The translations under genes and the position numbers were made by a program. A DNA stretch of 64,000 nt from Candidatus Thioglobus perditus (lineage in GTDB: Bacteria; Pseudomonadota; Gammaproteobacteria; PS1; Pseudothioglobaceae), in assembly GCA_002909145.1 (NCBI GenBank), contig PNQY01000043.1, forward strand, positions 1-64,000. Reading direction: 5' to 3'. The stretch's first letter is position 1; each line of letters opens with the position of its first letter. The notes beneath the pieces are model-generated. The model ran no database searches and was not told the origin of the DNA. It saw only the letters and a program-made list of their open reading frames with translations. Below are positions 1 to 9,386 of the stretch, in pieces.

Positions 1-434
1 TTTTCTTCGGCTATGCGCTTATCTTCTAACTCTTTTTCTTTATCTGTTAGTTGTGGCAAAGAGCCAATGCCAGATGTGTCAATACTTGCTAATTTACCAT
101 TCTTGAATTTAAGTGTTAAACGATAATGAACAGGCTTACCTTTAAAAGGTGTAGAGTGGTTAATATAGTCCCACTGATTATTGTGGAATGGGTCAATAAC
201 ACTTGGAGAACCGATCAAGTCCTGCACTTGAGCTTCAGACATCCCAATCTTTAATTGGTTGATTTTGAAACGATTAAGTACTGATCCTTGGTACATATCA
301 GGTTTGTATAAATCTGGCAATGAAAAGTCTGGAATTATATTCGGCATGTCAGGTAAATCCGGTAGTTCCGGCATTGATGGTGAGCATGCGGATAAGAATG
401 GTAATGAGAATGCAATCAAAGTTAGTTTGTTCAT
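1..434 (-). CDS. bamE: Outer membrane assembly lipoprotein BamE (SmpA/OmlA), C-terminus cut by window edge
   Basis: BamE is a small lipoprotein of the BAM complex that inserts beta-barrel proteins into the outer membrane. Read from the ATG at 432-434 on the minus strand, about 144 codons are visible and the frame stays open to the window edge. A lipoprotein signal peptide ends in LSAC (Cys18). After a Pro/Asp-rich linker comes the BamE fold: KINQLKIGMS, then a DLIGSP turn, then a WDYI strand. It is divergent from fur, the classical omlA/fur arrangement of gammaproteobacteria. The visible C-terminal part becomes Lys/Glu-rich (KEKELEDKR), an extension beyond the core domain whose end cannot be seen. 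Confidence 0.88.
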   Translation of the reverse strand, partial: MNKLTLIAFSLPFLSACSPSMPELPDLPDMPNIIPDFSLPDLYKPDMYQGSVLNRFKINQLKIGMSEAQVQDLIGSPSVIDPFHNNQWDYINHSTPFKGKPVHYRLTLKFKNGKLASIDTSGIGSLPQLTDKEKELEDKRIAEE

Positions 435-497
435 TGGTAGTTAATTGATTAAAATACTTAGGAATTATTTTGTTGATTTTACATCAAGGATATTAAT

Positions 498-905
498 ATG
501 GATGCCCAAGATTTAAAAACTGCTGGACTAAAAGTAACCCTACCAAGACTGAAGATTTTGGAGATTTTAGAAAAGAATGATAATCATCATATGAGTGCTG
601 AAGATATTTACCGTGCGCTGATTACACAGAATGAAGAAGTTGGCGTTGCAACAATTTATCGAGTGCTTACTCAATTTGAAGAAGTTGGCATGGTTAATAA
701 ACTTAACTTTGATAATGGCCAAAGCGTTTATGAGCTTTCAGATGATCATCATCATGATCATTTAGTTTGTATTAAATGTGGCAAGATTGATGAATTTTCT
801 GATGAAGTAATTGAAAAACACCAGCATGATATCGCCAAAAATCATAAATATCAGCTCACTGATCATTGTTTATATCTTTACGGTCTTTGTGAAGATTGTC
901 AATAG
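498..905 (+). CDS. fur: Ferric uptake regulator Fur
   Basis: Fur is a dimeric metal-dependent repressor of iron acquisition genes. The protein has 135 residues, normal for the family. The N-terminal winged helix carries the Fur signature (LKVTLPRLKILEIL, then SAEDIYRAL, then GVATIYRVL). The C-terminal half has the HHHDHLVC metal-binding stretch, a CxxC at residues 93-96 region (CIKCGK) and a second CxxC at the end (CEDC). It is divergent from bamE and followed 9 bp later by znuB. That neighbour raises the question of Zur, but the sequence matches Fur motif by motif. Two Fur-box palindromes occur later in the window, before feoA and before the FTR1 permease. Confidence 0.93.
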   Translation: MDAQDLKTAGLKVTLPRLKILEILEKNDNHHMSAEDIYRALITQNEEVGVATIYRVLTQFEEVGMVNKLNFDNGQSVYELSDDHHHDHLVCIKCGKIDEFSDEVIEKHQHDIAKNHKYQLTDHCLYLYGLCEDCQ

Positions 906-914
906 TTTAAATTA

Positions 915-1703
915 GTGGAAGACTTCATTTTTAGAGCCGTAATAGCGGCAATAGGTATTTCAATTATTGCCGGCTCCCTAGGCTGTTTTGTAATCTGGAA
1001 GCGTATGAGTTACTTTTCTGAGTCGATTTCACATTCGGCACTTTTGGGTGTTGCTTTTGGTTTAGCAAGTGGTTTGGGGGTTCATTTTGGTTTAATAATA
1101 ATTGGAGCCTTATTTGCGGCTCTTATTGTTGTTTTACAGCAAAGAAAATTCTTATCTAATGATGCTATTCTTGGGATTTTTTCCCATATTGCATTATCTC
1201 TTGGAATTGTAGTATTAAGTATTGTTGGTGGCGCAAATACCAATTATTTCGGCTTATTGTTTGGCGATATTCTATCAATTACTAATACTGATATCATTTG
1301 GGTATATGTGGTTTTATTTATTATTGCCTCGTTGTTAATTATATTTTGGCAAAGGTTGTTGTTATTAACTCTAAATGAAGATCTAGCTGTGGCCCAAGGT
1401 CTTAATCAGAGTTTTTATCGGTTATTATTTATGCTGATGATTGCTTTGGCAGTTTCTGTTTCTGTGCAAATTGTTGGGGTGCTACTTATCACTTCACTAC
1501 TTATTATTCCACCTGCTATAGCTAGAGTATTTGCAAGCACTCCTGTATCTATGGTGTTTCAGTCTGTTGCGGTATCAATATTAGCAGTAATAATTGGCCT
1601 AAGCTTATCGATGCATTATGACTTGGCAACTGGTCCAAGCATAGTTATTGCACTGGGCGGGTTGTTTATATTGTCGCAGTTGTTACCTAGGAAGTTATCC
1701 TAA
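915..1703 (+). CDS. znuB: Zinc/manganese ABC transporter permease (ZnuB family)
   Basis: This is the integral membrane permease of an ABC-3 family metal importer. The start is a GTG at 915, 9 bp after the fur stop. The 262 residues form about eight to nine hydrophobic helices, with the family features [20 protein letters not shown] near the N-terminus and a conserved [14 protein letters not shown] stretch near residue 195. The ATPase (znuC) and the binding protein (znuA) are not adjacent, so they must be elsewhere. Co-transcription with fur is likely from the spacing. The end overlaps the 3' end of prfA on the other strand by 9 bp. Zn versus Mn specificity cannot be told from sequence. Confidence 0.85.
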   Translation: MEDFIFRAVIAAIGISIIAGSLGCFVIWKRMSYFSESISHSALLGVAFGLASGLGVHFGLIIIGALFAALIVVLQQRKFLSNDAILGIFSHIALSLGIVVLSIVGGANTNYFGLLFGDILSITNTDIIWVYVVLFIIASLLIIFWQRLLLLTLNEDLAVAQGLNQSFYRLLFMLMIALAVSVSVQIVGVLLITSLLIIPPAIARVFASTPVSMVFQSVAVSILAVIIGLSLSMHYDLATGPSIVIALGGLFILSQLLPRKLS

Positions 1704-2786
1704 AGCGTCGTTTAACTCAGTCAACTGATTAGTTTGCTGTTCAACAATTAACGGCTCAATAATAGACTCTAAATCACCTTCCATTACTTCTGCTAACTTA
1801 TACAAAGTTAGGTTAATACGATGATCGGTAATGCGCCCTTGAGGGTAATTATAAGTGCGAATTCTTTGTGATCTATCGCCACTTCCAACTAGTTGTTTAC
1901 GTTGAGAGGCTTGTTCTTTTTGTTGCTCTTGTTGTTGTGTATCTAAAATACGTGAAGCTAATACAGATAATGCTTGGGCTTTATTCTTGTGTTGTGATCG
2001 TCCATCTTGACACTCGACTACAGTGCCTGTTGGTATATGAGTTACACGCACAGCAGAGTCGGTTTTATTTACATGCTGACCACCAGCTCCACTAGCTCTA
2101 AAAGTATCAACCCTAACATCATTCATATTAATATTAACTTCTTCAATATTTTCAACTTCAGGCATAATCGCCACAGTGCAAGCTGAGGTATGAACTCGAC
2201 CTTGTGATTCAGTTTCTGGTACGCGTTGCACTCTATGCGCACCAGATTCAAACTTAAGTTTTGAATATACATCTGTGCCACTAATGCGCGCAACAATCTC
2301 TTTAAAGCCACCATGCTCACCAATATTTGAGCTCATAATTTCAATCTGCCATTTTTGATTTTCTACATAGCGAGAATACATTCTGAAAAGATCGCCTGAA
2401 AATATGGAAGCTTCATCGCCACCAGTGCCAGCTCTAATCTCAATGATAATGTTGCGTGAATCGTTCGGGTCTTTTGGCAATAGTGATTTTTTCAATTCTA
2501 GATCAAGGCGCTCAAGGTTTTCTTTGGCTTCAAGAATTTCCTCTTTAGCCATAGCCTTTATTTCAGCATCATCTTCAAGTAGCATCGTTTCAGCATCTTC
2601 TAAATTTTGTTGATTGTTTAAGTACTCTTGAAATTGTTCATTAACAGGAGTGAGTTGTGAATGTTCAATCGATAACTCTCTGAATTTATTTGGATCACTA
2701 GCTACATCTGGGTCGCTTAGCATTGCGCCAACTTCTTCAAGGCGCATTGATAACTGCTCTAATTTAGCAAGTATTGAATCATTCAT
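1695..2786 (-). CDS. prfA: Peptide chain release factor 1
   Basis: RF1 recognises UAA and UAG stop codons and triggers peptide release. The protein has 363 residues, standard for RF1. The GGQ catalytic tripeptide is at about residues 235-237 in the context [15 protein letters not shown], and the RF1-type C-terminal stretch [16 protein letters not shown] is present. The start codon overlaps the hemA stop (TAATG), so hemA-prfA is a translationally coupled pair as in other gammaproteobacteria. The prmC/hemK methyltransferase that usually follows prfA is missing here; the next gene is the convergent znuB, overlapping by 9 bp. Confidence 0.97.
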   Translation of the reverse strand: MNDSILAKLEQLSMRLEEVGAMLSDPDVASDPNKFRELSIEHSQLTPVNEQFQEYLNNQQNLEDAETMLLEDDAEIKAMAKEEILEAKENLERLDLELKKSLLPKDPNDSRNIIIEIRAGTGGDEASIFSGDLFRMYSRYVENQKWQIEIMSSNIGEHGGFKEIVARISGTDVYSKLKFESGAHRVQRVPETESQGRVHTSACTVAIMPEVENIEEVNINMNDVRVDTFRASGAGGQHVNKTDSAVRVTHIPTGTVVECQDGRSQHKNKAQALSVLASRILDTQQQEQQKEQASQRKQLVGSGDRSQRIRTYNYPQGRITDHRINLTLYKLAEVMEGDLESIIEPLIVEQQTNQLTELNDALG

Positions 2787-4036
2787 TATTTTTTATTTGG
2801 TGGTATGCAGCCCTCACAATGACTCAGAGTGTCATGTGGCTTTTGCTTTATATTTTTAAAAGTTGAGTGTAACAGTTTGTTGGTTAATTGATCTGCCAAC
2901 TTGCGAATAATCTTTTCTGAGTCGCCACCATTTTTTAAATTTTTAAGTGCATCTTCAACAGCTATGCTTTTAATAGAATGAGCGTTAGATCTATATGACT
3001 GAACAATTTGCTCATTTGGAAGAACACTTAGCCATTTATTAAATGCCTTATTTTGTTTAACAATGATCTCTTCAGCCAATACTTTTTCTTTTGTTCTACT
3101 GTCGATATTATCACTTACAACTTGCTCTAAATCATCTATAGTGTATAGATACACATCATTTAGATTTCCCACCTCTGGCTCAACATCTCTAGGAATGGCG
3201 ATATCAAGCATAAACATTGGCTTATGCTTGCGTAATTTTAATGCACTTTCAATCAATCCTTTACCAATAATTGGCACCGATGCGGCAGTTGAGGAGATGA
3301 TAATATCGGCTTTATGAATAATCTCTGAAAGTTGCTTAAGGCTAACTGATTCGGCATCATATAGTTTTGCAATTTTTTGTGCGTTTTCAATAGTTCTATT
3401 GGCAACAATCATGCTGTTTACATCTTTTTGATCAAGGTGTTGAGCACATAATTCGATCATCTCTCCTGCGCCAATAAGCAAAACAGTTTGCTCGTGCAAA
3501 TCAGCAAAAATCTTCTCACTAAGCTTAACAGCGCAGTATGCAATTGATACTGGGGATGATCCAATCTTGGTATCAGTCCTTACTTTTTTAGCTGTTGAGA
3601 ATGAGTGTTGGAATAATTTCTCTAGCATTTTGTCTAGAGTTCCAGCTTCTTTTGCAGCATGATACGAGTCTTTTAGTTGCCCTAGAATTTGAGGCTCACC
3701 AAGCACTAATGAATCAAGCCCTGTTGCCACATTGCAAATGTGCTCTAAGGCGTCATCATCTTCAAAATAACTTAAGTAAGGATCGATCTTATCACGTTTA
3801 ATGTTATGCGTATTTGCTAGGTAGTCGCTTAGCGTCTCTCTAGGTTTTTTATTTTCAGATATGGCATAAACTTCAGAGCGATTGCATGTAGAAAGGATAA
3901 CGCAAGAGTTAATGCCTTCAATATTATTAAGGTTGTTTAAAGCTTGTTTTAACTCATTTGGTGCGAATGCAACTTGCTCTCGCACTTCAACGGGAGCAAG
4001 CTGGTGGTTAACACTTAATACTGCAATATGCGACAT
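2786..4036 (-). CDS. hemA: Glutamyl-tRNA reductase
   Basis: HemA reduces Glu-tRNA to glutamate-1-semialdehyde, the first committed step of C5-pathway tetrapyrrole synthesis. This feeds the c-, b- and d1-type haem needs of the respiratory genes in this window. The protein has 416 residues. The catalytic cysteine is Cys51 in the STCNR motif. The Rossmann domain ([13 protein letters not shown]) and the [15 protein letters not shown] segment are intact. The gene heads the hemA-prfA pair and is divergent from lolB across a 72-bp intergenic region, the same arrangement as in Escherichia coli. Confidence 0.97.
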   Translation of the reverse strand: MSHIAVLSVNHQLAPVEVREQVAFAPNELKQALNNLNNIEGINSCVILSTCNRSEVYAISENKKPRETLSDYLANTHNIKRDKIDPYLSYFEDDDALEHICNVATGLDSLVLGEPQILGQLKDSYHAAKEAGTLDKMLEKLFQHSFSTAKKVRTDTKIGSSPVSIAYCAVKLSEKIFADLHEQTVLLIGAGEMIELCAQHLDQKDVNSMIVANRTIENAQKIAKLYDAESVSLKQLSEIIHKADIIISSTAASVPIIGKGLIESALKLRKHKPMFMLDIAIPRDVEPEVGNLNDVYLYTIDDLEQVVSDNIDSRTKEKVLAEEIIVKQNKAFNKWLSVLPNEQIVQSYRSNAHSIKSIAVEDALKNLKNGGDSEKIIRKLADQLTNKLLHSTFKNIKQKPHDTLSHCEGCIPPNKK

Positions 4037-4108
4037 AAATTGAATAAAACAAGCCTAAATAAACTTTTGATTATACAATGAGAACTTTTGCTGATGTTAC
4101 AATGAAAT

Positions 4109-4657
4109 ATGATTAAGGTTGCAAATACTGCTTTTATTAAACCTATGTTATTTATATTTAAGATTTTGCCATTAATTGCAATATTAAGCGGTTGTGAGAC
4201 AATGCATAATTATTCAGATCAAGCTTTAAAACATCCGGCAAAAATCCCAAATATTTGGAGTGCGCAAGGCAGGTTGAGTGTTACAACTACTGATAAAGTC
4301 GAAACAGCCGGATTTGAAATTGAATTTGAGCAGCAAAACTACAAACTAAAACTAAACGCCACACTTGGACTTGGTCAGGTTATTATTGAGTCTAGAGAGC
4401 ACGGTTTGTTGGTTAACAGTCAAACTACTAATATGAGTTTTGATAGGTGGATGATGAACAAAATGGGGTGGTATTTTCCTATTAATGATATAGATAAAAT
4501 ATTATTTCAAAGTGCTACTAAAATATCTAATAGATGGGATGTATCTATTTCTAGCTATAAGAATATTAATGGTATAAATTACCCTAAAGTTGTGCGTTTT
4601 AATCATCTAGAACATCCGATAAAAATCAAGTTGGTATTGAGCAATATTAACAGCTAA
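4109..4657 (+). CDS. lolB: Outer membrane lipoprotein receptor LolB
   Basis: LolB accepts lipoproteins from LolA and inserts them in the outer membrane. The 182 residues begin with a signal peptide ending in the lipobox LSGC (Cys29). An alternative start at Met13 (4145) would give a more usual signal length. The mature part shows family features: IWSAQGRLSV, then an alternating beta-strand pattern with KLKLNATLGLGQVIIES. Divergence from hemA supports the call because hemA|lolB adjacency is conserved in gammaproteobacteria. The usual next gene, ispE, is replaced by ruvB. Confidence 0.85.
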   Translation: MIKVANTAFIKPMLFIFKILPLIAILSGCETMHNYSDQALKHPAKIPNIWSAQGRLSVTTTDKVETAGFEIEFEQQNYKLKLNATLGLGQVIIESREHGLLVNSQTTNMSFDRWMMNKMGWYFPINDIDKILFQSATKISNRWDVSISSYKNINGINYPKVVRFNHLEHPIKIKLVLSNINS

Positions 4658-4684
4658 AATACAATAAAAAATAAGCAAATAATC

Positions 4685-5713
4685 ATGATAGAACAAGATT
4701 CTTTAGTAGGTGGGAAAGACCAAGGTAATGAAGACATAGTAATGACTTCAGTACGACCAGATTCATTAAATGAATACATTGGACAAGATGATGTCAAATC
4801 ACAAATGTCGCTTTTTATTGAGGCAGCTAAAAAACGTAATGAAGCGCTTGATCATTTATTAATCTACGGTCCTCCAGGCCTGGGAAAAACTACATTGGCA
4901 AACGTTATTGCCAATCAAATGGGAGCAGGGTTAAAACAAACATCTGGCCCAGTGCTAGAGCGTTCTGGAGATTTGGCTGCAATCCTAACCAAACTTGAGC
5001 CATATGATATTTTGTTTATTGATGAAATTCATAGACTAAACCCAGTAGTAGAAGAAATACTTTATCCAGCTCTGGAAGATTTCAAGCTTGATATTATGGT
5101 GGGTGAGGGCGTTGCCGCACATTCAGTGCAGTTGGAATTACCACCATTTACCTTGATTGGCGCAACCACTAGAGCGGGTATGCTTACCTCTCCTCTTAGA
5201 GATAGGTTTGGTATTGTTCAGCGCCTGCAGTTTTATGAAATTAAAGATTTAAAGAAAATTGTTGAACGTTCAGCTGGAATTCTAGGTATTCATATTGAAT
5301 CTGGAGGGGCACTAGAGATTGCTAAACGCTCACGCGGCACCCCTAGGATTGCTAATCGATTACTTAGACGGGTGCGTGATTTTGCTGATGTTAAAACCAA
5401 TAGTGTTATTCATCAAGACATTGCTAATGAGGCACTTACAACTCTTAAGGTTGATGAGCTGGGTCTTGAACAATTAGATCGTGATTATTTATCAATCATG
5501 ACTAAAAAATTCTCCGGTGGTCCAGTCGGTCTTGATACGCTTGCAACTGCAATTGGTGAGGAGCGTGGCACATTAGAAGATATGGTAGAGCCATATCTTA
5601 TTCAACAAGGTTTTATTATGCGCACCCCGCGTGGTCGTAGTGCCACTGATCTAGCATACTCACATCTAGACCTGCCTAACCCATCAAACCCAAAAGATTT
5701 GTTTAATGAGTAA
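4685..5713 (+). CDS. ruvB: Holliday junction branch migration helicase RuvB
   Basis: RuvB is the AAA+ hexameric motor that drives branch migration of Holliday junctions with RuvA. The protein has 342 residues. Walker A is GPPGLGKT at about residues 62-69, Walker B is DEIHRL, sensor 1 is GATTRAG, and the C-terminal winged helix contains RTPRGR. The long start at 4685 is preferred because family members have about 20 residues before the RPxxLxEYxGQ segment. ruvC is separate at 13.7 kb and ruvA is not in the window. The stop overlaps the ybgC start region. Confidence 0.97.
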   Translation: MIEQDSLVGGKDQGNEDIVMTSVRPDSLNEYIGQDDVKSQMSLFIEAAKKRNEALDHLLIYGPPGLGKTTLANVIANQMGAGLKQTSGPVLERSGDLAAILTKLEPYDILFIDEIHRLNPVVEEILYPALEDFKLDIMVGEGVAAHSVQLELPPFTLIGATTRAGMLTSPLRDRFGIVQRLQFYEIKDLKKIVERSAGILGIHIESGGALEIAKRSRGTPRIANRLLRRVRDFADVKTNSVIHQDIANEALTTLKVDELGLEQLDRDYLSIMTKKFSGGPVGLDTLATAIGEERGTLEDMVEPYLIQQGFIMRTPRGRSATDLAYSHLDLPNPSNPKDLFNE

Positions 5714-6123
5714 TGGTTAATAATAATGCAAATCTTTCAATCAGGGTCTATTACGAAGATACTGATAGTGGCGGTGTAGTTTATTATGCAAATTATCTTA
5801 AGTTTATCGAAAGAGCGCGTAGTGAATTATTAAGAAATCTTGGCTTTGAGCAGGATAAATTAATAAGTGAGCAAAATATTATTTTTGCAGTCAAATCACT
5901 AAGTGCCGATTATTTGTCACCAGCACGCTTTAATGATTTATTAAGAGTGCAAACTGAGGTTGAAAAATCTCGTCCAGCAAGCTTAGTTTTTTCACAGAAA
6001 ATAATGAGTGATAAACAAAATAAGGTATTATTTGAAGCACAAGTAACCGTGGCTTGTTTGAATGCGGATAGTTTTAAACCTTGTGCTATTCCAAGTGCAA
6101 TTTTGGAGAAAATAAATGGATGA
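5713..6123 (+). CDS. ybgC: Acyl-CoA thioesterase YbgC, Tol-Pal associated
   Basis: YbgC is a hotdog-fold thioesterase encoded at the head of the tol-pal cluster in proteobacteria. The 136 residues start with the signature VYYEDTDSGGVVYYANYLKFIERAR, which holds the catalytic Asp (D in YEDTDSGG). The remaining strands match the family (FAVKSLSADYLSPARFND). It overlaps ruvB by one base and tolQ by 8 bp, so it is part of the ybgC-tolQ-tolR-tolA unit. Confidence 0.93.
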   Translation: MVNNNANLSIRVYYEDTDSGGVVYYANYLKFIERARSELLRNLGFEQDKLISEQNIIFAVKSLSADYLSPARFNDLLRVQTEVEKSRPASLVFSQKIMSDKQNKVLFEAQVTVACLNADSFKPCAIPSAILEKING

Positions 6124-6784
6124 CAGTTTATCAATTTTTAGTTTGATTATTAGCGCCGGATTTGTGGTGCAAGTGGTAATGTTTATTTTGGTATTGATGA
6201 GTATTTATTCTTGGACAATTATTATGTCAAAGAAGAAGACATTGATGGATGCCAACAAAGATATCAAAACTTTTCATAATAACTTTCTTACAGATACAGA
6301 TTTAAAAGCACTTCACACTAAGATTCCAGAAGTTGCCTCAAATCGCAGCCCTATGGAGCATATTTTTGGTTCTGGTTATAGTGAATTCACTCATTCTACA
6401 TCGGCATCCAACCAAGCCCTGGTTATGAATTCAGAAAGAGCTTATCGTGCAATGAATACTACAGCTAATAATGAAATTGACCGCTTAGATGGCAGTTTAA
6501 GTGTTTTAGCAATGATTGCATCATCATCTCCATATATTGGCTTATTTGGTACGGTTTGGGGAATTATGCACTCGTTTATCGGATTAGCATCAGTAAAGCA
6601 GGCAACAATCGCTATTGTTGCACCAGGCATTGCCGAGGCTTTAATTGCTACAGCATTTGGTCTATTTGCCGCTATTCCAGCTACTATTGGTTATAACCGT
6701 CTAGTTACTCAAGTTGAATCAATTTCTAATAAATACACCGCTTTTATTGAGGAGTTATTTGTTATTTTCCAAAGACAGAAATAA
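6116..6784 (+). CDS. tolQ: Tol-Pal system proton channel subunit TolQ
   Basis: TolQ forms the inner-membrane proton-driven motor with TolR that energises TolA during outer-membrane invagination at division. The 222 residues have one N-terminal and two central/C-terminal transmembrane helices. The MotA/TolQ/ExbB core is seen in PYIGLFGTVWGIMHSFIGL and the following GIAEALIATAFGLFAAIPA. The start overlaps ybgC by 8 bp. TolQ rather than ExbB is indicated by the ybgC-tolQRA context. Confidence 0.94.
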   Translation: MDDSLSIFSLIISAGFVVQVVMFILVLMSIYSWTIIMSKKKTLMDANKDIKTFHNNFLTDTDLKALHTKIPEVASNRSPMEHIFGSGYSEFTHSTSASNQALVMNSERAYRAMNTTANNEIDRLDGSLSVLAMIASSSPYIGLFGTVWGIMHSFIGLASVKQATIAIVAPGIAEALIATAFGLFAAIPATIGYNRLVTQVESISNKYTAFIEELFVIFQRQK

Positions 6785-6794
6785 CTAATTAGTA

Positions 6795-7247
6795 ATGATC
6801 GAATTACCAAAACGTATTAGACCTAGTGTAGATGCACACATCAATATCGTTCCGTATATTGATGTAATGTTAGTTTTATTAGTTATCTTTATGATGACCA
6901 CACCAATCATTGAGCAAGGTATTGAAGTGGATCTGCCTAGTGCTGATGCAAAAATGGTTGACTTTACTGAACAGCAGCCAACTATTGTTACTATTAACAG
7001 AGATGGTGAATATTTCATAAACTCACTAGATGATGATGGCTCTGATGTATCTAAAGGTGAAAAATTACCTCTTGGTATTATTGCAGGGCGTGTAAGTGCA
7101 AGACTTGAGGTTTATCCACAAACAAAAGTGTTTGTTAGGGGTGATCGTGAAGTTGCTTATGGATCAGTAGTATCACTAATGTCTTTTTTGCAAAAAAATG
7201 GCGTTGAAAAGGTGGGAATTATCACCGAATCTCCTGAAGCGAAATAA
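6795..7247 (+). CDS. tolR: Tol-Pal system protein TolR
   Basis: TolR is the single-span partner of TolQ; its periplasmic domain binds peptidoglycan. The 150 residues contain one transmembrane helix near residues 18-38 with the essential Asp in the INIVPYIDVMLVLLVIFM stretch. An ExbD/TolR periplasmic domain follows, ending in the VSLMSFLQKNGVEKVGIIT segment. It starts 10 bp after tolQ and its stop overlaps the tolA start (TAATG), so translation is coupled. Confidence 0.94.
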   Translation: MIELPKRIRPSVDAHINIVPYIDVMLVLLVIFMMTTPIIEQGIEVDLPSADAKMVDFTEQQPTIVTINRDGEYFINSLDDDGSDVSKGEKLPLGIIAGRVSARLEVYPQTKVFVRGDREVAYGSVVSLMSFLQKNGVEKVGIITESPEAK

Positions 7248-8212
7248 TGAGCGGTAATATTCTTAAAAAAATCAAATTACCAAAGATAGCAAAAAGCCAT
7301 CCTATAGCTTTCTGGGTTGCAGTTGTATTGCATGTTGCTATATTAGTTGGGCTTATTTTTTCCAATGTGCAACGCTGGGAGATTCCTAAACAAGCGGCAA
7401 AAGCAAAAACTACTAAGGCCGTCCCCAAGGCAGTAACAATTGACCTTACTGAGATTAAGAAAGAAAAACAGCGTTTAGTTGATATTGCAAAGAAAAAAGA
7501 AAAGCGCCTTAAAGATCTTAGACGTGCAGAAAAGAAAGTAGAGAATGAGCGCTACAAAGAACAACAGCGTCTAAAAAAACTTAAAGCTAAAACTAAAAAA
7601 GAAAAAGCATTGGCTGAGAAAAAACGCAAGGCAGAAGAAAAGAAAATTAAACAAGTTCTTAAGAAAAAGAAGCTAGCAGAGGAAAAAGCTAAAGAGGCTG
7701 AGAAGCGTAAAAAAATAGCTGAAAAGAAAGCTAAAGAGGCTGAAAAGAAAAAGAAATTATCTGAGAAAAAAGCTAAAGATGCTGAGAAAAAGAAAAAGGA
7801 AATAGAGAAACTTAGAGATCTAGAAATTAAAAAGTTTGCAAAAGATCAGGATAAGCGTTCTTTGAAAAAAGAAATTCAAGCTGAAGAAGATCAAGAAAGA
7901 GAGATTGCACAAGAAGATATTCTTAACGAGTTAAAAGCCAACTATGTAAATCAAATTGCCTCAAGAGTAAAAGAAAAATGGCGCTATCAAGGAGCTAAAG
8001 ACCACTGGGGATGTGACGTGTACATTCTTCAAGATTTAAATGGCAAGGTTGAGAGTGTTAACCTGCAGTCTTGTAATGTTGACAATAACGCTAAAGCCAG
8101 GTCATTTAAAGATGCAATTGAGCGAGCAGTTTATAAAGCTTCACCCTTGCCTCATGCTCCAGATAAAAGTGTGTTTGATCGTGAAATACTATTCCACTTT
8201 AGAGTTAATTAA
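7247..8212 (+). CDS. tolA: Tol-Pal system protein TolA
   Basis: TolA spans the periplasm and links the TolQR motor to TolB/Pal. The 321 residues show the three-domain plan. There is an N-terminal transmembrane helix (about residues 20-40, IAFWVAVVLHVAILVGLIF), a long Lys/Glu/Ala-rich helical domain (about 65-225), and a C-terminal globular domain (about 230-321) with WRYQGAKDHWGCDVYI and two cysteines. The stop overlaps the next gene by one base. tolB and pal, which usually follow, are absent here. Confidence 0.92.
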   Translation: MSGNILKKIKLPKIAKSHPIAFWVAVVLHVAILVGLIFSNVQRWEIPKQAAKAKTTKAVPKAVTIDLTEIKKEKQRLVDIAKKKEKRLKDLRRAEKKVENERYKEQQRLKKLKAKTKKEKALAEKKRKAEEKKIKQVLKKKKLAEEKAKEAEKRKKIAEKKAKEAEKKKKLSEKKAKDAEKKKKEIEKLRDLEIKKFAKDQDKRSLKKEIQAEEDQEREIAQEDILNELKANYVNQIASRVKEKWRYQGAKDHWGCDVYILQDLNGKVESVNLQSCNVDNNAKARSFKDAIERAVYKASPLPHAPDKSVFDREILFHFRVN

Positions 8213-8631
8213 TGAGCGGTCAGGATACAACCACCCAAGAGATAGACTCTACTATTAATGATGAATCTAAATTGAAACTTGGTTTTAAGCTTTTACAAAT
8301 TCTAGAGAATTGGAAGTTGACAGATAAAGACCAGCTATCCTTGTTAGGTCTTAGTAATGTTATTAAATCAAGGCACTTATATCTATACAGAAATGGAAGT
8401 AAGGCGCTTGATTTTAGTCCAGAGGTGTTAAAACGTAGCGAGATGATATTAGGTATTTATGAATCACTTTCTACAACTTATCCCACAAACCAAGAATACT
8501 GTTCAGTATGGCTAAAACGACCAGTTAAAAAATTTAATCACAAGGCTCCATTAGAGCTTATGCTTAGTGGCGATGTTGGAATGAAACGTGTTTGGCACTT
8601 TTTAGATTGCACACAAGCTTGGCGGGACTAA
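8212..8631 (+). CDS. Xre/MbcA/ParS-type antitoxin-like protein (DUF2384-like), orphan
   Basis: The 139-residue protein has an N-terminal helical region (residues about 20-75) and a C-terminal segment resembling the toxin-binding domain of Xre/MbcA/ParS antitoxins: a helix around ILGIYESL, then VWLKRPVKKFNHKAPLELMLSGDVGMKRVWHFLD. In that family such proteins usually pair with a RES-domain toxin that modifies NAD. No RES-like gene lies next to it. Instead it is translationally coupled to tolA (one-base overlap) and followed 3 bp later by minC. The domain match is by eye. A housekeeping role tied to the envelope or division cluster is equally possible. Confidence 0.6.
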   Translation: MSGQDTTTQEIDSTINDESKLKLGFKLLQILENWKLTDKDQLSLLGLSNVIKSRHLYLYRNGSKALDFSPEVLKRSEMILGIYESLSTTYPTNQEYCSVWLKRPVKKFNHKAPLELMLSGDVGMKRVWHFLDCTQAWRD

Positions 8632-8634
8632 CCT

Positions 8635-9357
8635 ATGCAAGAGCTAAAATCAATTGAAGTAAAAACTCAAACTGAAGCCTTATATACACTTAAAGTTCTC
8701 ACCAATAATACTGATGTTCTTGCAGAAGAGATTAATCTATTAGCAGCCAACAACAAAAAGCAATTTCAACATGCTCCAGTTGTTTTGGAGATTAAGGATC
8801 AAAATTTTCAAGCAAATGAATTGGCAGTATTAATTGAGATACTTACTCAGAATGATATGGTTGCTGTTGGCATTCGCTCACGCAAGCAAGAACTAGTAGA
8901 TTTTGCCAAGTTTTCTGGTTTGGCAGTGTTTGGCAAATCACTCTCACCAAGCAAGCCAAAATCTAAAGCCAAACCTAAAGATAAAGTATCAGAACAAACG
9001 TCTTCAAATCCACATCAAGACAGGGTTTATCATGCTCCTAAAATTGTTGCCAATAAGGTCTATTCATCTCAGCAAATATTAGCTGAAGAAAGTGATTTGG
9101 TATTATTGGGCAAAGTTAAGTCTGGAGCTGAAGTAATGTCTTATGGTTCGGTTTCTGCTTATAAAGAAGTGCAGGGGAGTATATTTGCTGGTATTTATGG
9201 AGATGATAAAGCCACAATATTCATTCATTCATTCAATGCGCAGCTTATTTCTATTGCCGGTGTTTACAAAAAGTTTGATGTTGTCCCTGCTAAGCTTTAT
9301 GCGCGCTCAGTAATAGTAGACTTGTTTAACGGCAAGTTAAGATTTCAGATTATCTAA
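8635..9357 (+). CDS. minC: Septum site-determining protein MinC
   Basis: MinC inhibits FtsZ polymerisation away from midcell when recruited by MinD. The 240 residues have a variable N-terminal FtsZ-inhibiting domain (about 1-105), a Lys/Pro/Ser-rich linker (about 106-135), and a C-terminal beta-helix domain. The latter has the conserved [20 protein letters not shown], the AGAEV-like SGAEVMSYG, and the [14 protein letters not shown] pattern ending in [10 protein letters not shown]. minD and minE are not downstream, unlike the common minCDE order; the next gene is glyS. Confidence 0.85.
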   Translation: MQELKSIEVKTQTEALYTLKVLTNNTDVLAEEINLLAANNKKQFQHAPVVLEIKDQNFQANELAVLIEILTQNDMVAVGIRSRKQELVDFAKFSGLAVFGKSLSPSKPKSKAKPKDKVSEQTSSNPHQDRVYHAPKIVANKVYSSQQILAEESDLVLLGKVKSGAEVMSYGSVSAYKEVQGSIFAGIYGDDKATIFIHSFNAQLISIAGVYKKFDVVPAKLYARSVIVDLFNGKLRFQII

Positions 9358-9386
9358 AAAATCTAATTACGCTAAAATACACACTT

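Noticed and set aside
498-905. Zur instead of Fur, because znuB follows
   Set aside because: The residues match Fur throughout and the bamE|fur arrangement is conserved; Fur boxes appear before feoA and the FTR1 gene.
7480-7880. Short A/G-rich direct repeats
   Set aside because: They are the Lys/Glu/Ala coding repeats of the helical middle domain of TolA and no separate DNA element.
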